From contig NZ_CP113925.1 in NCBI RefSeq assembly GCF_029392015.1, forward strand, positions 2,108,001 through 2,172,000: a stretch of DNA of 64,000 nt, written 5' to 3'. A program made the position numbers and the translations under genes. This DNA is from Bifidobacterium sp. ESL0728 (GTDB lineage Bacteria; Actinomycetota; Actinomycetes; Actinomycetales; Bifidobacteriaceae). The notes under the pieces were generated by a model that was not told where the DNA came from, did no database searches, and saw only the letters and a list, made by a program, of their open reading frames with translations. Of this stretch, positions 45,064 to 54,450 are shown piece after piece (position 1 is the first letter of the stretch; every line of letters begins with the position of its first letter).

Positions 45064-45825
45064 TCACACCTCGCGTGCCATCAGGTAGTCGGTCTGCTTG
45101 TCGTCGCCCTGCCAGAACGCATGCTGGCCGACCCGCACGAAGCCCTTGCCGGTGTAGAAACGTTTCGCCGGTTCGTTATGCTCCCACACACCAAGCCACA
45201 CCTTCTTAAGCCCCCGTTCGCGAGCCGTTTTCAGCGCCAGATTCATCAGCTGGGTGCCAAGCCCGCAACCTTTGAATGCCTTGCGAATGTAAAGCCGCTG
45301 GACTTCCATCGCGTCCAGGCCCATGTCCTCGACCTGTGCATCGCCGAAATTCAGTTTCATATAGCCTGCGGAGGTTTCCGTAGAATCAAGGGCATTGACG
45401 GGAGATGTAGGACTGGCAGAATTAGCGGAATCAGTAGGATTGACAGAATCGGTAGAATTGCTGAGATTGCCAGTATCAGCACCAGCAGTATCAGCAAAAT
45501 CACCGGGATTGACAAAGCAAGCAGAATCGGCAGAGTCAGCGCCAGCATTGCCACTTCGATGGCCCTGCCTTTGCGCCTCGGTTTGCGCGCCTGACGGCAT
45601 GGAAATGACGAAAAACATCGAGTCTGGATTCGCCAGTTCTTCGCGCAGAATCGGCTCAGCGTAGGTCTCTTCGAGATACTTTTGCATGTCCTCGTCCGAA
45701 CTCGTCCCGTCAAAGGTATCAACATACGTTTCAACGCTCAGCCGGTGCAATAACTTGGCATCGTCAAGACCGCACTTTCTGATAGATCCTGAAATTCGCG
45801 AATCAGAATGTGACGAATTTGTCAT
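45064..45825 (-). CDS. GNAT acetyltransferase with a low-complexity insert
   Basis: A 253-residue protein of the RimI/PaiA-like GNAT group. The acetyl-CoA motif VQRLYIRKAFKGCGLGTQLMNLALKTARERG and the final KVWLGVWEHNEPAKRFYTGKGFVRVGQHAFW are clear. Between the strand FFVISM and YMKLNFG about 75 residues are rich in Asp, Ser, Thr, Asn and Ala, with a repetitive DNA basis. This joins two adjacent strands of the core sheet, so the insert forms a surface loop. GGGGGA precedes the ATG. The acceptor substrate is unknown; PaiA-like members act on polyamines. Confidence 0.88.
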   Translation of the reverse strand: MTNSSHSDSRISGSIRKCGLDDAKLLHRLSVETYVDTFDGTSSDEDMQKYLEETYAEPILREELANPDSMFFVISMPSGAQTEAQRQGHRSGNAGADSADSACFVNPGDFADTAGADTGNLSNSTDSVNPTDSANSASPTSPVNALDSTETSAGYMKLNFGDAQVEDMGLDAMEVQRLYIRKAFKGCGLGTQLMNLALKTARERGLKKVWLGVWEHNEPAKRFYTGKGFVRVGQHAFWQGDDKQTDYLMAREV

Positions 45826-46125
45826 CAGACAATCCCCCTGTTTAGGCCTTCTCCATATCCTACGGTTTCCATGGACTTTTCACGCCTCACAAAATCGCGC
45901 AATTCCAACGAATCTAACAAATATGATGCATTTATCGCATTCTTTTGGATCCACATACCTGAACGCAATAAACGCAAGGACTCTACGCCAAAAATTTCAA
46001 ATATTGGTTTGAAAGACAATTTATGGGAATCTCGCTTCGTGTAGGCAACGCCGAAGTCTATGATATATCACAGTAGAGGGGCCAATTGGCCATATCGTCA
46101 CACACGCGAAAAGAGAACCGAATCC

Positions 46126-47127
46126 ATGTCAGCACTCATTCAACCGGCGACGCTGCTGCTCATTATTCTGCTGGGCTATCTTTTCAAGCGGACCGGTATT
46201 TTGGGGCCGAAAGACTACCGCGTGGTGCAGGTGCTCGAGTTCGATATCATTTTGCCCGGTGCCATTATCTATTCCTTCGCCACCAACCCGCACCAAATCA
46301 ACCTTCTACTGCTCTCTTGCTTCTCGTTTTTCGCGGCGCTGATTCCGCCATTGCTGATTTTTGCGGCCACACGCCATCGACCCGTCGCTGACCGCGCATT
46401 TCTGATGCTCACCGGTAGTGGGTTCAATGTGGGCTGCTTCTGTTTCCCGATGGTCCAGGCGTTTCTGGGCCCCGCAGCGCTGGTACCCGCAGCAATGTTT
46501 GATATCGGCAACAATATCATGGTCGCCGCCGGCACAAACGTGATAACGCAGAGCCTGCTTCATATCGCCCCCGGCAAGACACTGGCCGAGCAGCATGCCG
46601 GTAACGCTCCGACCTTGCCACGCATCAAGGCCACCGACCGCGATGCGCGCCGGCTGCAGCGCCGCGCACTGATCGGTAACATCGTCAAGGGTTTCGTCAC
46701 CTCACCGGCATTTGATACCTATATTCTGATGGTGGCATTGATGGTCTTCAACTTCCACTTCCCCACTTGGATCGCGCAAGTCTCGCAGCCTTTCTCCGAC
46801 GCGAACGCGTTCTGCTCGATGGCGATGGTCGGCATGCTGACCGACCTGCCCGGTTCCAAGCGCGACCTGAAGTTCGTCGGTGAAATCATGGCCTGGCGCT
46901 TGCCATGCAGTATTATCTTCGCCTTGCTGGCGTGGTATACCCTGCCCTTCAACTCGCTTATTCGCGAGACCGTCGTGATGTGCTGCCTTGCGCCGACGGC
47001 TGTTTTCTCGACGATGTTCACCGACAAGGTGCTCGGCAATGCCAAACTTGCCGGCTTCATTCTTTGCCTCACCGCCGTGCTCGGCACGATTCTCATGACC
47101 GTCGCCCACTTCATCATTCACATGTAA
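46126..47127 (+). CDS. AEC family transporter (auxin efflux carrier-like)
   Basis: A 333-residue membrane protein with about ten transmembrane segments split by a cytoplasmic loop near residues 150-200. The first span ATLLLIILLGYLFKRTG and the FDIILPGAIIYSFA stretch fit the AEC family (malate, malonate or auxin-like carriers in bacteria); FSDANAFCSMAMVGMLTD resembles the second conserved half. The ATG at 46126 is chosen because the upstream part of the frame lacks hydrophobic character. It converges with rdgB across a nested repeat. The substrate is unknown. Confidence 0.83.
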   Translation: MSALIQPATLLLIILLGYLFKRTGILGPKDYRVVQVLEFDIILPGAIIYSFATNPHQINLLLLSCFSFFAALIPPLLIFAATRHRPVADRAFLMLTGSGFNVGCFCFPMVQAFLGPAALVPAAMFDIGNNIMVAAGTNVITQSLLHIAPGKTLAEQHAGNAPTLPRIKATDRDARRLQRRALIGNIVKGFVTSPAFDTYILMVALMVFNFHFPTWIAQVSQPFSDANAFCSMAMVGMLTDLPGSKRDLKFVGEIMAWRLPCSIIFALLAWYTLPFNSLIRETVVMCCLAPTAVFSTMFTDKVLGNAKLAGFILCLTAVLGTILMTVAHFIIHM

Positions 47128-47163
47128 ATCGAGGCGCCGACCCGCCGTTCTGCGCCGCCTAAA

Positions 47164-47276
47164 ACCAGTGAGAAAAGCACCAAAAAGAGCACAAAAAAGT
47201 GCTTTTCGCCTCAGCAAGCCCCTAAACCAGTGAGAAAAGCTCCTTTTTGAAGCAATTTTGGTGCTTTTCTCACTGA
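47164..47276. repeat. Nested-hairpin repeat of about 110 bp, copy 4
   Basis: CCAGTGAGAAAAGCACCAAA pairs with TTTTGGTGCTTTTCTCACTG at its far end; inner AAGTGCTTTTCGCCTCAG and CCAGTGAGAAAAGCTCC form a second level. It lies between the convergent AEC and rdgB stops, eight bases from the latter. Confidence 0.85.
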
Positions 47277-47284
47277 ATTTCCTT

Positions 47285-47962
47285 TCAACAGCCGATGAGC
47301 GCCTTGATGGCTGGAGCGAGGGCGACGAAAGCCTTGTGACGGTGCGAAATGGCATTCTTTTCCTCGGCACTCATTTCGGCACTGGTCAGCTTTTCGCCGT
47401 TATCGTTCAGGCGACCGGGCTGATCGTTCGGTACGAAGATGGAATCGTAGCCAAATCCGTTCTCGCCACGGGGCTCACGAATCACCACGCCTCGCATTTC
47501 GCCAATTTTGACGGTTTCCTCGGCCTTCGGCGTCGTGCCGTTCGGCCGTTCCTCACCACAATGCTTCGGCACCACCAAAGCGGCCGCGCAATTGAATCGC
47601 GCACCGCGTTTGCCGTCGGGAATATCCTCAAGTTGCGCGAGCAGCAGGGCATTGTTGGCCTTGTCATGGCCATGGGCGCCAGCCCAACGCGCCGAAAGGA
47701 TGCCAGGAGCCGCACCGAGCACATCGACAATCAGCCCACTGTCGTCGGCGAGCGCCGGCAAACCGGTTCGTTTGGCCACGTCCCGCGCCTTGATCAACGC
47801 GTTCTCCTCAAACGTCACGCCGGTTTCAATAGGGTCCGGCAGGTTCATCGAACCAGCCGAAACCAACTCGACGTGCTGTGCGGCCTTGCCCAGCTCAGCC
47901 TCGATGATATTGCGAATCTCGGGCAACTTGCCCTCGTTATGCGTGGCGACGACGATTTTCAT
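47285..47962 (-). CDS. rdgB: Non-canonical purine NTP pyrophosphatase (RdgB/HAM1)
   Basis: The enzyme hydrolyses dITP and XTP to monophosphates and so keeps them out of DNA and RNA. The 225-residue product begins MKIVVATHNEGKLPEI (triphosphate-binding T-x-N-x-x-K) and has LPALADDSGLIVDVLGAAPGILSARWAG with the catalytic acids, GFGYDSIFVP and SHRHKA. The ATG at 47962 follows GAAGGAAA. It lies next to rph on the same strand, as in many bacteria, but separated by about 280 bp of repeats. Confidence 0.95.
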   Translation of the reverse strand: MKIVVATHNEGKLPEIRNIIEAELGKAAQHVELVSAGSMNLPDPIETGVTFEENALIKARDVAKRTGLPALADDSGLIVDVLGAAPGILSARWAGAHGHDKANNALLLAQLEDIPDGKRGARFNCAAALVVPKHCGEERPNGTTPKAEETVKIGEMRGVVIREPRGENGFGYDSIFVPNDQPGRLNDNGEKLTSAEMSAEEKNAISHRHKAFVALAPAIKALIGC

Positions 47963-48039
47963 GGCGTTTCCTTCTCGTATCGGTTGCATTTCTGACACGA
48001 ATCATTCCAATTACGTTATCAATGCAACTATTACCTTGC

Positions 48040-48225
48040 GAATGTGACGCTAATCATCCTTGTTGCGTCACATTCGCAATAGATACATTGTAAACGAGAC
48101 GCTAGGAGGGTCTTTCGCGTCACATCCGCGAGCTTGTATTGCAGATGCGACGATAACCGTTCACTTTGCGTCGCACCCACAATATGACATTGCATTTGCG
48201 ACACTATGAACCTAATTTGCTTCGC
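48040..48225. repeat. GTCGCA-family short repeat cluster (locus 2)
   Basis: Units include TTGCGAATGTGACGC, GCGTCACATTCGCAAT, GCGTCACATCCGCGAG, ATTGCAGATGCGACGA, GCGTCGCACCCACAAT and ATTGCATTTGCGACAC, alternating in direction so that adjacent units form stems. It fills the rph-rdgB gap. Confidence 0.75.
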
Positions 48226-48245
48226 AAACTCAACATGACTCCGTC

Positions 48246-49010
48246 TCAGTCCTTGGCGAGAGCCTCGTTTTGCGCGCGCTGGAGCTCTTTGTTGCCCTTT
48301 TCGGCCAGTTCGAGCAGCACGTTGAGCTCGTCGCGGGTAAAGGGACGATGCTCGGCCGTGCCCTGGATTTCGATGAACTTGCCGGAGCCGGTCATGGCGA
48401 CGTTCATGTCGGTCATGGCCTGGCTGTCCTCGATATACGGCAGGTCAAGCATCGGAGTTCCGTTGATGATGCCCACGGAAACCGCGGAAATCTGATCTTT
48501 GATGGCTTTCTGCGCGGAACGGATGTGCTTGTGCTTCTCGGCCCAGTGCAGCGCATCGACCAGCGCGACGTAAGCACCGGTCACGGAAGCGGTACGGGTG
48601 CCGCCGTCGGCCTGCAGCACGTCGCAGTCCAGCTGCACCTGGTTCTCGCCCAGCGCCTTCATATCGATGACACCGCGCAAGCAGCGGCCGACCAAACGGC
48701 TAATCTCCTGTGTGCGTCCGCCGACCTTGCCCTTGACTGATTCACGCGGAGTGCGTTCGGAGGTGGCACGCGGCAGCATCGCATACTCGGCGGTGACCCA
48801 GCCCAGCCCGGAATCCTTGCGCCAGCGCGGGACGCCGGGCGCAAACGTCGCGGTGCACATCACGCGGGTGTTGCCGCATTCGATCAACACGGAGCCTTCC
48901 GGCGCATCGGTGAAATGACGGGTGATTTTGACGGGCCGCAGCTCGTCGACGGCACGTCCGTCAGGGCGCACCACAGTATCGCTATTCAGTAAATCTTTGA
49001 TTTCAGCCAT
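48246..49010 (-). CDS. rph: Ribonuclease PH
   Basis: A phosphorolytic 3'-5' exoribonuclease that trims tRNA precursors. The 254-residue product shows [57 protein letters not shown] (phosphate site) and [24 protein letters not shown]. The length is normal. The start at 49010 has only a weak GGCGG upstream. It is followed by rdgB. Confidence 0.95.
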   Translation of the reverse strand: MAEIKDLLNSDTVVRPDGRAVDELRPVKITRHFTDAPEGSVLIECGNTRVMCTATFAPGVPRWRKDSGLGWVTAEYAMLPRATSERTPRESVKGKVGGRTQEISRLVGRCLRGVIDMKALGENQVQLDCDVLQADGGTRTASVTGAYVALVDALHWAEKHKHIRSAQKAIKDQISAVSVGIINGTPMLDLPYIEDSQAMTDMNVAMTGSGKFIEIQGTAEHRPFTRDELNVLLELAEKGNKELQRAQNEALAKD

Positions 49011-49129
49011 ACCGCCAACCTACCATCAACCGGTCACGTTGACCGCGAAACCTGACCATTTGCACGACAGTGGCATCCGCGAAGAAGCAATCCGACCGCA
49101 CCTTCCAGCGGCGTCGGCACCCTTACATC

Positions 49130-49281
49130 CAAATGCAATACAAAGCCAACGCACCAAATGCGACATTCCCCGCAGTCCCCACACTTTTGTGCTGGAAACA
49201 ACGCATTTAAAATTTCTATTTAGGTCTTTTCCAGCATAAATGTGTGTGAAGTGCTGGAAACGACGCATTTAAAATTCATGA
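49130..49281. repeat. Repeat cluster upstream of rph
   Basis: GTGCTGGAAACAACGCATTTAAAAT (about 49189) and GTGCTGGAAACGACGCATTTAAAAT (about 49251) are 25-base near-identical direct repeats, with an inverted relative TTTTCCAGCATAAATGTGTG between them. A decayed GTCGCA-family unit lies at 49130-49165. The stretch 49011-49375 has no credible gene. Confidence 0.65.
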
Positions 49282-49375
49282 TTACGTGTCTCCCGTATAA
49301 ACCGCACAGAGACGTCGGAGACACGCAACCCCGGTCAGCCACGCGCACGACCCCATAAGCCACGCCCGCAACCAT

Positions 49376-50014
49376 TCAGTCGCGAACAGCGCCGATCAGC
49401 GGTTTCTTCGGAAGAATGCGGTCAATGAGGAAGATAATCAGTCCTATAATGGCGAAACCGCCGAGACAGAGGAAAGCGGTGACCCACATATGGCTCCAGC
49501 CGATCTGGCTGACATCGATGAAGCCGTAAGGATACGGGTCGCCGCCGGTCTCGGGTCCGGAATGCGGCCAAAGCTGGGCGCGAATGAGCACGAACGCAAG
49601 ATAGATCGGGAAATAGATGAGCCAGGTGAGCACATAATGCCACTTGAAGCGGCGATGGGCGTCGAAGAAGATGAAATCGATGACCGCCATAATCGGCACA
49701 ACCCTGTGCAGGATCACATTGGTGACGATGCCGAACACATACTTGACCGTGGCCGGGTCGTCAGCCGGCATCAACGTGGCGGCCACCACACCGGTGACCA
49801 CGATGTAAAGGGTAAGCACGCCCTTGAGCCAGGCCGGCGGCTGTTTGCCGTCGATAAGGCAGGCGATGCCGGCCCACAGCATCACCAGACCCAGTGTGAA
49901 GTTGGTTTGGTAGGTGAAGAAAACCCAGTAATTCGGCGTGGTCCAGGCCACGCTCGTAAATGCCAGACATAGAAACGCAACGATGAGGCGATAGATTCCG
50001 ACAAAATATTTCAT
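49376..50014 (-). CDS. Pr6Pr-family membrane protein
   Basis: A 212-residue protein with six predicted transmembrane segments. The TPNYWVFFTYQTNFTLGLVMLWAG entry and the VPIMAVIDFIFFDAHRRFKWHYVLTWLIYFPIYLAFVLIRAQL block fit the Pr6Pr family common in actinobacteria and firmicutes. Function is unknown in this family. It is divergent from pncB, and its own downstream neighbour is the rph region. Confidence 0.82.
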   Translation of the reverse strand: MKYFVGIYRLIVAFLCLAFTSVAWTTPNYWVFFTYQTNFTLGLVMLWAGIACLIDGKQPPAWLKGVLTLYIVVTGVVAATLMPADDPATVKYVFGIVTNVILHRVVPIMAVIDFIFFDAHRRFKWHYVLTWLIYFPIYLAFVLIRAQLWPHSGPETGGDPYPYGFIDVSQIGWSHMWVTAFLCLGGFAIIGLIIFLIDRILPKKPLIGAVRD

Positions 50015-50210
50015 GCAACCAAGTTTATGGACACCTTGCGAAAAATAAAATGTCTACTTATAGTCATTATTACTATTAATCGCCGTTTCGGGTTAGAATC
50101 GAAACGAAAGCAACGCGGCCGGGCAAACCGGCAACGCAAATCCCACGGCCAGGTCGGCAACGTCGACAACGCTAAAGCCGCGGGCGATACACACCTCAGG
50201 GAGGCATGTG

Positions 50211-51533
50211 ATGCTGGATTATTCACCGGCTTTGATGACCGATATGTACGAATACACGATGCTGGACGCGGCGCTCAAGGACGGCACCGCGAACCGCAAA
50301 TGCGTTTTTGAGGTGTTCACGCGTCGCCTGCCGCTCGAGCGGCGCTATGGCGTCCTTGCCGGCACCGGACGCATTCTTGACGCACTCGAGCGTTTCCATC
50401 TGAACGATGATGACCTGAAATTCCTTTCTGACCGCAAAATCGTGAGCCCTGAAACCATCAAATGGCTCGAAAACTTCAAGTTCACCGGTTCCATCAAGGG
50501 CTATCGCGAAGGCGAGATGTTCTTCCCGGACTCCCCGATCCTTGAGGTCGAAGGCACGTTCGGCGAATGCACGCTGCTCGAGACGCTGCTGCTTTCGATC
50601 CTGAACTATGACTCCGCCGTGGCCTCCGCCGCCTCGCGCATGGTCAGCGCCGCCAAAGACCGCCCCTGCATGGATATGGGCGGTCGTCGGGCCAACGAAT
50701 GGGCCGCAGTCGCCGCCGCCCGCGCGGCAGTGGTCGGCGGGTTCCAAGGCACCTCGAACCTGCTTGCCGCCCAGCTTTACGGCTTGAAGGCCATCGGCAC
50801 ATCGGCACACTGCTTCACCCTCGTCCACGATTCCGAGCGCGATGCCTTCGCCTCGCAAGTCAACGCCATGAGTGCGAACACCACGCTTCTGGTCGATACC
50901 TACGACATCGAAGAGGCCATCAAGACGGCCGTTGAAGTGGCGGGCCCCGACCTCGGCTGCGTGCGCATCGATTCCGGCGACCTCGCAGCCCTCGCCCAGC
51001 GCGTGCGCAACCAGCTCGACGCCCTCGGCGCCAAGAACACGAAGATCACCGTCACCAACGACCTCGACGAATACGCGTTGGCTGCGCTGCAGTCCGCGCC
51101 CGTCGACTCCTACGGCGTGGGCACGATGCTGGTCACCGGCTCCGGCGCACCGACCTGCGCCATGGTCTACAAACTCACCGAGCGCGAAGGCGAGGACGGC
51201 GAGATGGTGCCGGTCGCCAAGAAGTCGGAAGACAAGGCCACCGTCCCCGGCCGCAAGCTGGCGTTCCGTTCCTACGAATACGGCCTGGCCAACGGCGAGC
51301 ACGTCATCTCCGGCTCGGAAGAGAAGCTGGCCCGGTTCCAGCCCGAAGACGGCTGGAAGGATCTGATGGTCAACTATATGGACCATGGCAAGGCCAACAC
51401 GCGCTATCAGGGTCACGACGCCATCACCGCCGCGCACGAATATCGTGCAAAGGCCCTGGCCGAGCTGCCGATCACCGCACAGTCGCTGATGAAGGGCGAT
51501 CCTTCAATCCCCACCCAAATCGACGTGTTGTAG
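50211..51533 (+). CDS. pncB: Nicotinate phosphoribosyltransferase
   Basis: The enzyme makes nicotinate mononucleotide from nicotinate and PRPP with ATP, for NAD salvage. The 440-residue product has DYSPALMTDMYEYTML at the start, ANEWAAVAAARAAVVGGFQGTSN, the region of the phosphorylated His in GTSAHCFTLVHDSE, CVRIDSGDLAALAQ and SYGVGTMLVTGSGAPTCAMVYKL. The ATG at 50211 with GGGAGG upstream is preferred over the adjoining GTG at 50208. It is followed by a strong terminator. Confidence 0.95.
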   Translation: MLDYSPALMTDMYEYTMLDAALKDGTANRKCVFEVFTRRLPLERRYGVLAGTGRILDALERFHLNDDDLKFLSDRKIVSPETIKWLENFKFTGSIKGYREGEMFFPDSPILEVEGTFGECTLLETLLLSILNYDSAVASAASRMVSAAKDRPCMDMGGRRANEWAAVAAARAAVVGGFQGTSNLLAAQLYGLKAIGTSAHCFTLVHDSERDAFASQVNAMSANTTLLVDTYDIEEAIKTAVEVAGPDLGCVRIDSGDLAALAQRVRNQLDALGAKNTKITVTNDLDEYALAALQSAPVDSYGVGTMLVTGSGAPTCAMVYKLTEREGEDGEMVPVAKKSEDKATVPGRKLAFRSYEYGLANGEHVISGSEEKLARFQPEDGWKDLMVNYMDHGKANTRYQGHDAITAAHEYRAKALAELPITAQSLMKGDPSIPTQIDVL

Positions 51534-51790
51534 AAATAAAACATAACGAATCGAATATAGATAGTCGAAAGCCAATCTGCGATTCAATCTGACACTAGTT
51601 ATCAGACGAAATCGTGGATTGGCCTTTGCATATCATCTGCATATTCTCGTCAATATTCGCCGGGATCAAGTCAAAACCAAGGCGAAAATGCCGCAGTTCT
51701 ATCAAGCAAATTCAATATGCAATATGAGCTCCCGGAATTCAGCACAACCGCGAAATATCACGGGAATCGACGGTCACCGAATCCAAAGCA

Positions 51791-51833
51791 AAAGGCTGTA
51801 TATACCATTTATTCCTTGGTATATACAGCCTTT
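51791..51833. terminator. Bidirectional terminator between pncB and the DUF3039 gene
   Basis: AAAGGCTGTATATACC and GGTATATACAGCCTTT are perfect 16-bp arms around an 11-base loop, with A and T runs at the ends. The rest of the 340-bp gap (51534-51876) holds nothing I can name. Confidence 0.85.
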
Positions 51834-51876
51834 ATAAAACGGTCGAAACACACGCCGCCGCAAACAACCCGCGACT

Positions 51877-52215
51877 TTACTTGCCGGTCATCTCCTCGTA
51901 GATGCGCTTGCAATCCGGGCAGACCGGATACTGCGACGGGTCGTGCTTTGGCACCCAGATCTTGCCGCACAGCGCCACCACGGGCCGCCCGGTAAGCTGG
52001 GACTCGCGCATACGGTCACGAGAAACGTAATGGGCAAAACGGTCCGCGTCGCCGTCGTCACTGCGCTGGGTTTCCTCTTTGGTTTCGGGGCGCTCAAGCA
52101 CCGCCGTCCCCGCTCCTGAATCCGGGTTTTGGTTAGGGTTCTCGAATCCAGCCTCATCGCGCCAATCGCTCGACCGCCGAGCGGCTATATTCGCCCCTTC
52201 GAAAAAGTCAGCCAT
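51877..52215 (-). CDS. DUF3039 family protein
   Basis: A 112-residue actinobacterial protein. The conserved C-terminal half DRFAHYVSRDRMRESQLTGRPVVALCGKIWVPKHDPSQYPVCPDC contains one Cys followed 17 residues later by C-P-D-C, a likely zinc-ribbon. The N-terminal half is disordered and charged. AAGGAG precedes the ATG. Function is unknown. Confidence 0.9.
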   Translation of the reverse strand: MADFFEGANIAARRSSDWRDEAGFENPNQNPDSGAGTAVLERPETKEETQRSDDGDADRFAHYVSRDRMRESQLTGRPVVALCGKIWVPKHDPSQYPVCPDCKRIYEEMTGK

Positions 52216-52402
52216 ACTGTCTCCTTAACCGGTTATCCGGCCATCCAACCACACATCAAACATCGAAATACCGCATACATCATAACGTCGGGCGTTTACC
52301 GCAGGTAACGATTTACCCGCCATTCATCTCTCGGCATTACGAAATCACCAGAGCAATCGCCACAACTATCATCGGAAGTCAAGCTCGGAGCAATCGCCGG
52401 AG

Positions 52403-53029
52403 TCAATTGCCAAGCTGATCCTGAGTCCACGAATGACCCGTAGGATTGAGACCATCATAGTCGTCAATCTTGTTACCTGTATGACAATTATACATGGTCA
52501 CATGCATATCAAACGAGCCGGGCTTGCGTTGGAAATAATGCAGAATCTGGGAATCGAACGGGTACGAACCCCAGAACCAAGGCGCCGCATCCTTATCAAG
52601 CCAAATAGAAAATTGCGAAAGATCCTTGCTGACGGTGTAATGATATTCAGGTTTTTGACTAAGGAATCCGGCGGCGAAATAGTTGATTTCATGCTCACGG
52701 TCGATAATCTCCCTTTTCCGTTGCCGCTCGGTGACCTTAAAGACCAGCTCACCCTTCTTGTTGACCGTGACATCGGTGAAGTCCTTGCTGTCCTTGAACT
52801 CTTTCGCGGCTTTTTTCTTGTCGTCGTCCTGGCTTGGCATGACGATTGTTTCCATTTTGTCAGGATCCGTCTTGGGCGCGCTTTTAGCGGGTTTGAGTAC
52901 GGAACAGGCCGGCAAGGCAACCAGCGCGAACACAGCAACAACGATTGAAACGACGATTTTACGCAGCCAAAGTCCTAGCTTTCCGATCCGTCTGGAGGTT
53001 CCCTGCCTGTTTTTTCTTGAGCTTTTCAT
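52403..53029 (-). CDS. Lipoprotein of unknown function, gene 2 of a pair
   Basis: A 208-residue predicted lipoprotein: long basic N-region, hydrophobic stretch VVSIVVAVFALVALP and lipobox L-P-A-C with Cys42. The mature domain (FKDSKDFTDVTVNKKGELVFKVTE, then FAAGFLSQKPEYHYTVSKDLSQFSIWLD) resembles the upstream neighbour in layout, with a similar strand-rich centre and the same closing PWFWGS / HYFQ region equivalents. Its ATG overlaps the stop of the upstream gene by four bases (ATGA), so the two are translationally coupled. No known family is recognised. Confidence 0.75.
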   Translation of the reverse strand: MKSSRKNRQGTSRRIGKLGLWLRKIVVSIVVAVFALVALPACSVLKPAKSAPKTDPDKMETIVMPSQDDDKKKAAKEFKDSKDFTDVTVNKKGELVFKVTERQRKREIIDREHEINYFAAGFLSQKPEYHYTVSKDLSQFSIWLDKDAAPWFWGSYPFDSQILHYFQRKPGSFDMHVTMYNCHTGNKIDDYDGLNPTGHSWTQDQLGN

Positions 53030-53727
53030 GATTGCCCACCAAATTTCTTATACGGAAAGTCCCACAGCTTATCACGCATAAACTGGTGCTCATCCACCTG
53101 CTTGTTGGCCATATCGTCGAAAAGAAGGATTTTCATATCATATTGTTTATTGTTTTCATCCTTCATGTAGTATTCAAACCCCTCAAGCGCAGGAATCATG
53201 CCGAAAACGGTGGGTATCATGGAACGCGGCAAATCTTTGTCCGCCCACACACGCATGACCGGCGGCTTTCCGTCGGCATCGTCCGCTTCGGCCTTGTGCC
53301 AAATCCGATAGTGATAATAAGGGCTTTTCTCCAAAAACTTCTGGGCTTCGACATCGATGCTGCGCTCGATCCAGTTGATGGCGTTGTCGCTCTGGTCATC
53401 ATTGACACGTACCACCAGATAACCCTGATCATCGAAATAGCACATCGAGCTGATGCTATCGCCTGCGGCGCGAATCTCGGCTTCTATCTCCTCGTTGCTG
53501 ACGGGTTTGCCGTCCTTGGAAATCCTGGAAACAAGTTCGGGCGGAAACATGACATCGCTGCCCGTTCCACCACCAATCTTGTTTACTCCGATGTGATAAC
53601 TGCCGTTGTGCGTGGGAGCACTCGGCTGCTTTTGCACCCCGCAACCGGCCAACGCCGCCAGCATGAAGACCAGCGCCATCGCAAACGCTGCGCCACGTTC
53701 CACCAACCGTTTGCCGCTTCTTCGCAT
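53026..53727 (-). CDS. Lipoprotein of unknown function, gene 1 of a pair
   Basis: A 233-residue predicted lipoprotein with signal MRRSGKRLVERG, hydrophobic AAFAMALVFMLAALAG and lipobox L-A-G-C with Cys29. The mature part shares the order of features of the next gene (IRAAGDSISSMCYFDDQGYLVVRVND, then YYHYRIWHKAE and a final acidic region). The start at 53727 has GAAGG upstream; a longer frame to 53760 is less likely. The pair stands alone between DUF3039 and coaD. A surface or stress role is a guess only. Confidence 0.75.
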   Translation of the reverse strand: MRRSGKRLVERGAAFAMALVFMLAALAGCGVQKQPSAPTHNGSYHIGVNKIGGGTGSDVMFPPELVSRISKDGKPVSNEEIEAEIRAAGDSISSMCYFDDQGYLVVRVNDDQSDNAINWIERSIDVEAQKFLEKSPYYHYRIWHKAEADDADGKPPVMRVWADKDLPRSMIPTVFGMIPALEGFEYYMKDENNKQYDMKILLFDDMANKQVDEHQFMRDKLWDFPYKKFGGQS

Positions 53728-53955
53728 TCGCCGACCTTCTTGCCGTGTTTCCTGTACCAAACTACCAAAACCGTTTTATAGACCGTTTATCAACCATAAT
53801 CGCAGGTCTCTGATAACAAAACCATTATTTTATAATAATTTATAATAATTTTGGCTTACATTCTTGTTTTATCGTAGCGTATTTCTGACTATCACATAGT
53901 GCGTGCTTCATATTCGCATCGGCGGAAATCAGCGTCAGGCGTTATTCTTGACAAT

Positions 53956-54450
53956 ATGACTATTGCAGTGTGCCCCGGCTCGTATGATCCAGTCACAGCA
54001 GGGCATTTGGATGTTATCGAACGCAGCGCGCGCATTTTCGAGACGGTTCACGTCGTGGTGGCTGTGAACAGTGCGAAAACTCCCATGTTTTCGGAAAGTA
54101 CCCGCGTGGACGTCATCAAACGAGCGCTGGTCAAAGACGGATATCCCAATGTAGTAGTCGCTTCAACCGACGGCCTGATCACCGATTATTGCACCAAGGT
54201 CGGCGCATCGGTCATCGTCAAGGGACTGCGGCAAAACGGCGATTACGAGGCCGAGCTTGGAATGGCGCTGGTCAATCGCAAGCTTTCCGGCGTCGAGACC
54301 ATGTTCCTGCCCGCAAATCCCATTCTTGAACACATTTCCAGCACCATCGTCAAGGATGTGGCGCGTCACGGCGGCGACGTCACCGGTATGGTGCCCGATT
54401 GCGTGGTCGGCATGCTCGCCGAGCAACTTCAAAAAGAAAAGAGTCAATGA
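53956..54450 (+). CDS. coaD: Phosphopantetheine adenylyltransferase
   Basis: CoaD transfers AMP to 4'-phosphopantetheine, the penultimate step of coenzyme A synthesis. The 164-residue product starts [25 protein letters not shown] (the nucleotidyltransferase P-G-S-x-D-P-x-x-x-G-H motif) and has [25 protein letters not shown] and the [15 protein letters not shown] end. The ATG at 53956 begins the conserved sequence but has no Shine-Dalgarno, so a short or absent leader is possible. It overlaps the next start by four bases. Confidence 0.95.
   Translation: MTIAVCPGSYDPVTAGHLDVIERSARIFETVHVVVAVNSAKTPMFSESTRVDVIKRALVKDGYPNVVVASTDGLITDYCTKVGASVIVKGLRQNGDYEAELGMALVNRKLSGVETMFLPANPILEHISSTIVKDVARHGGDVTGMVPDCVVGMLAEQLQKEKSQ

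Noticed and set aside
50223..51437. 404-codon minus-strand frame opposite pncB
   Set aside because: pncB has a complete set of motifs on the plus strand; the other frame is a shadow.
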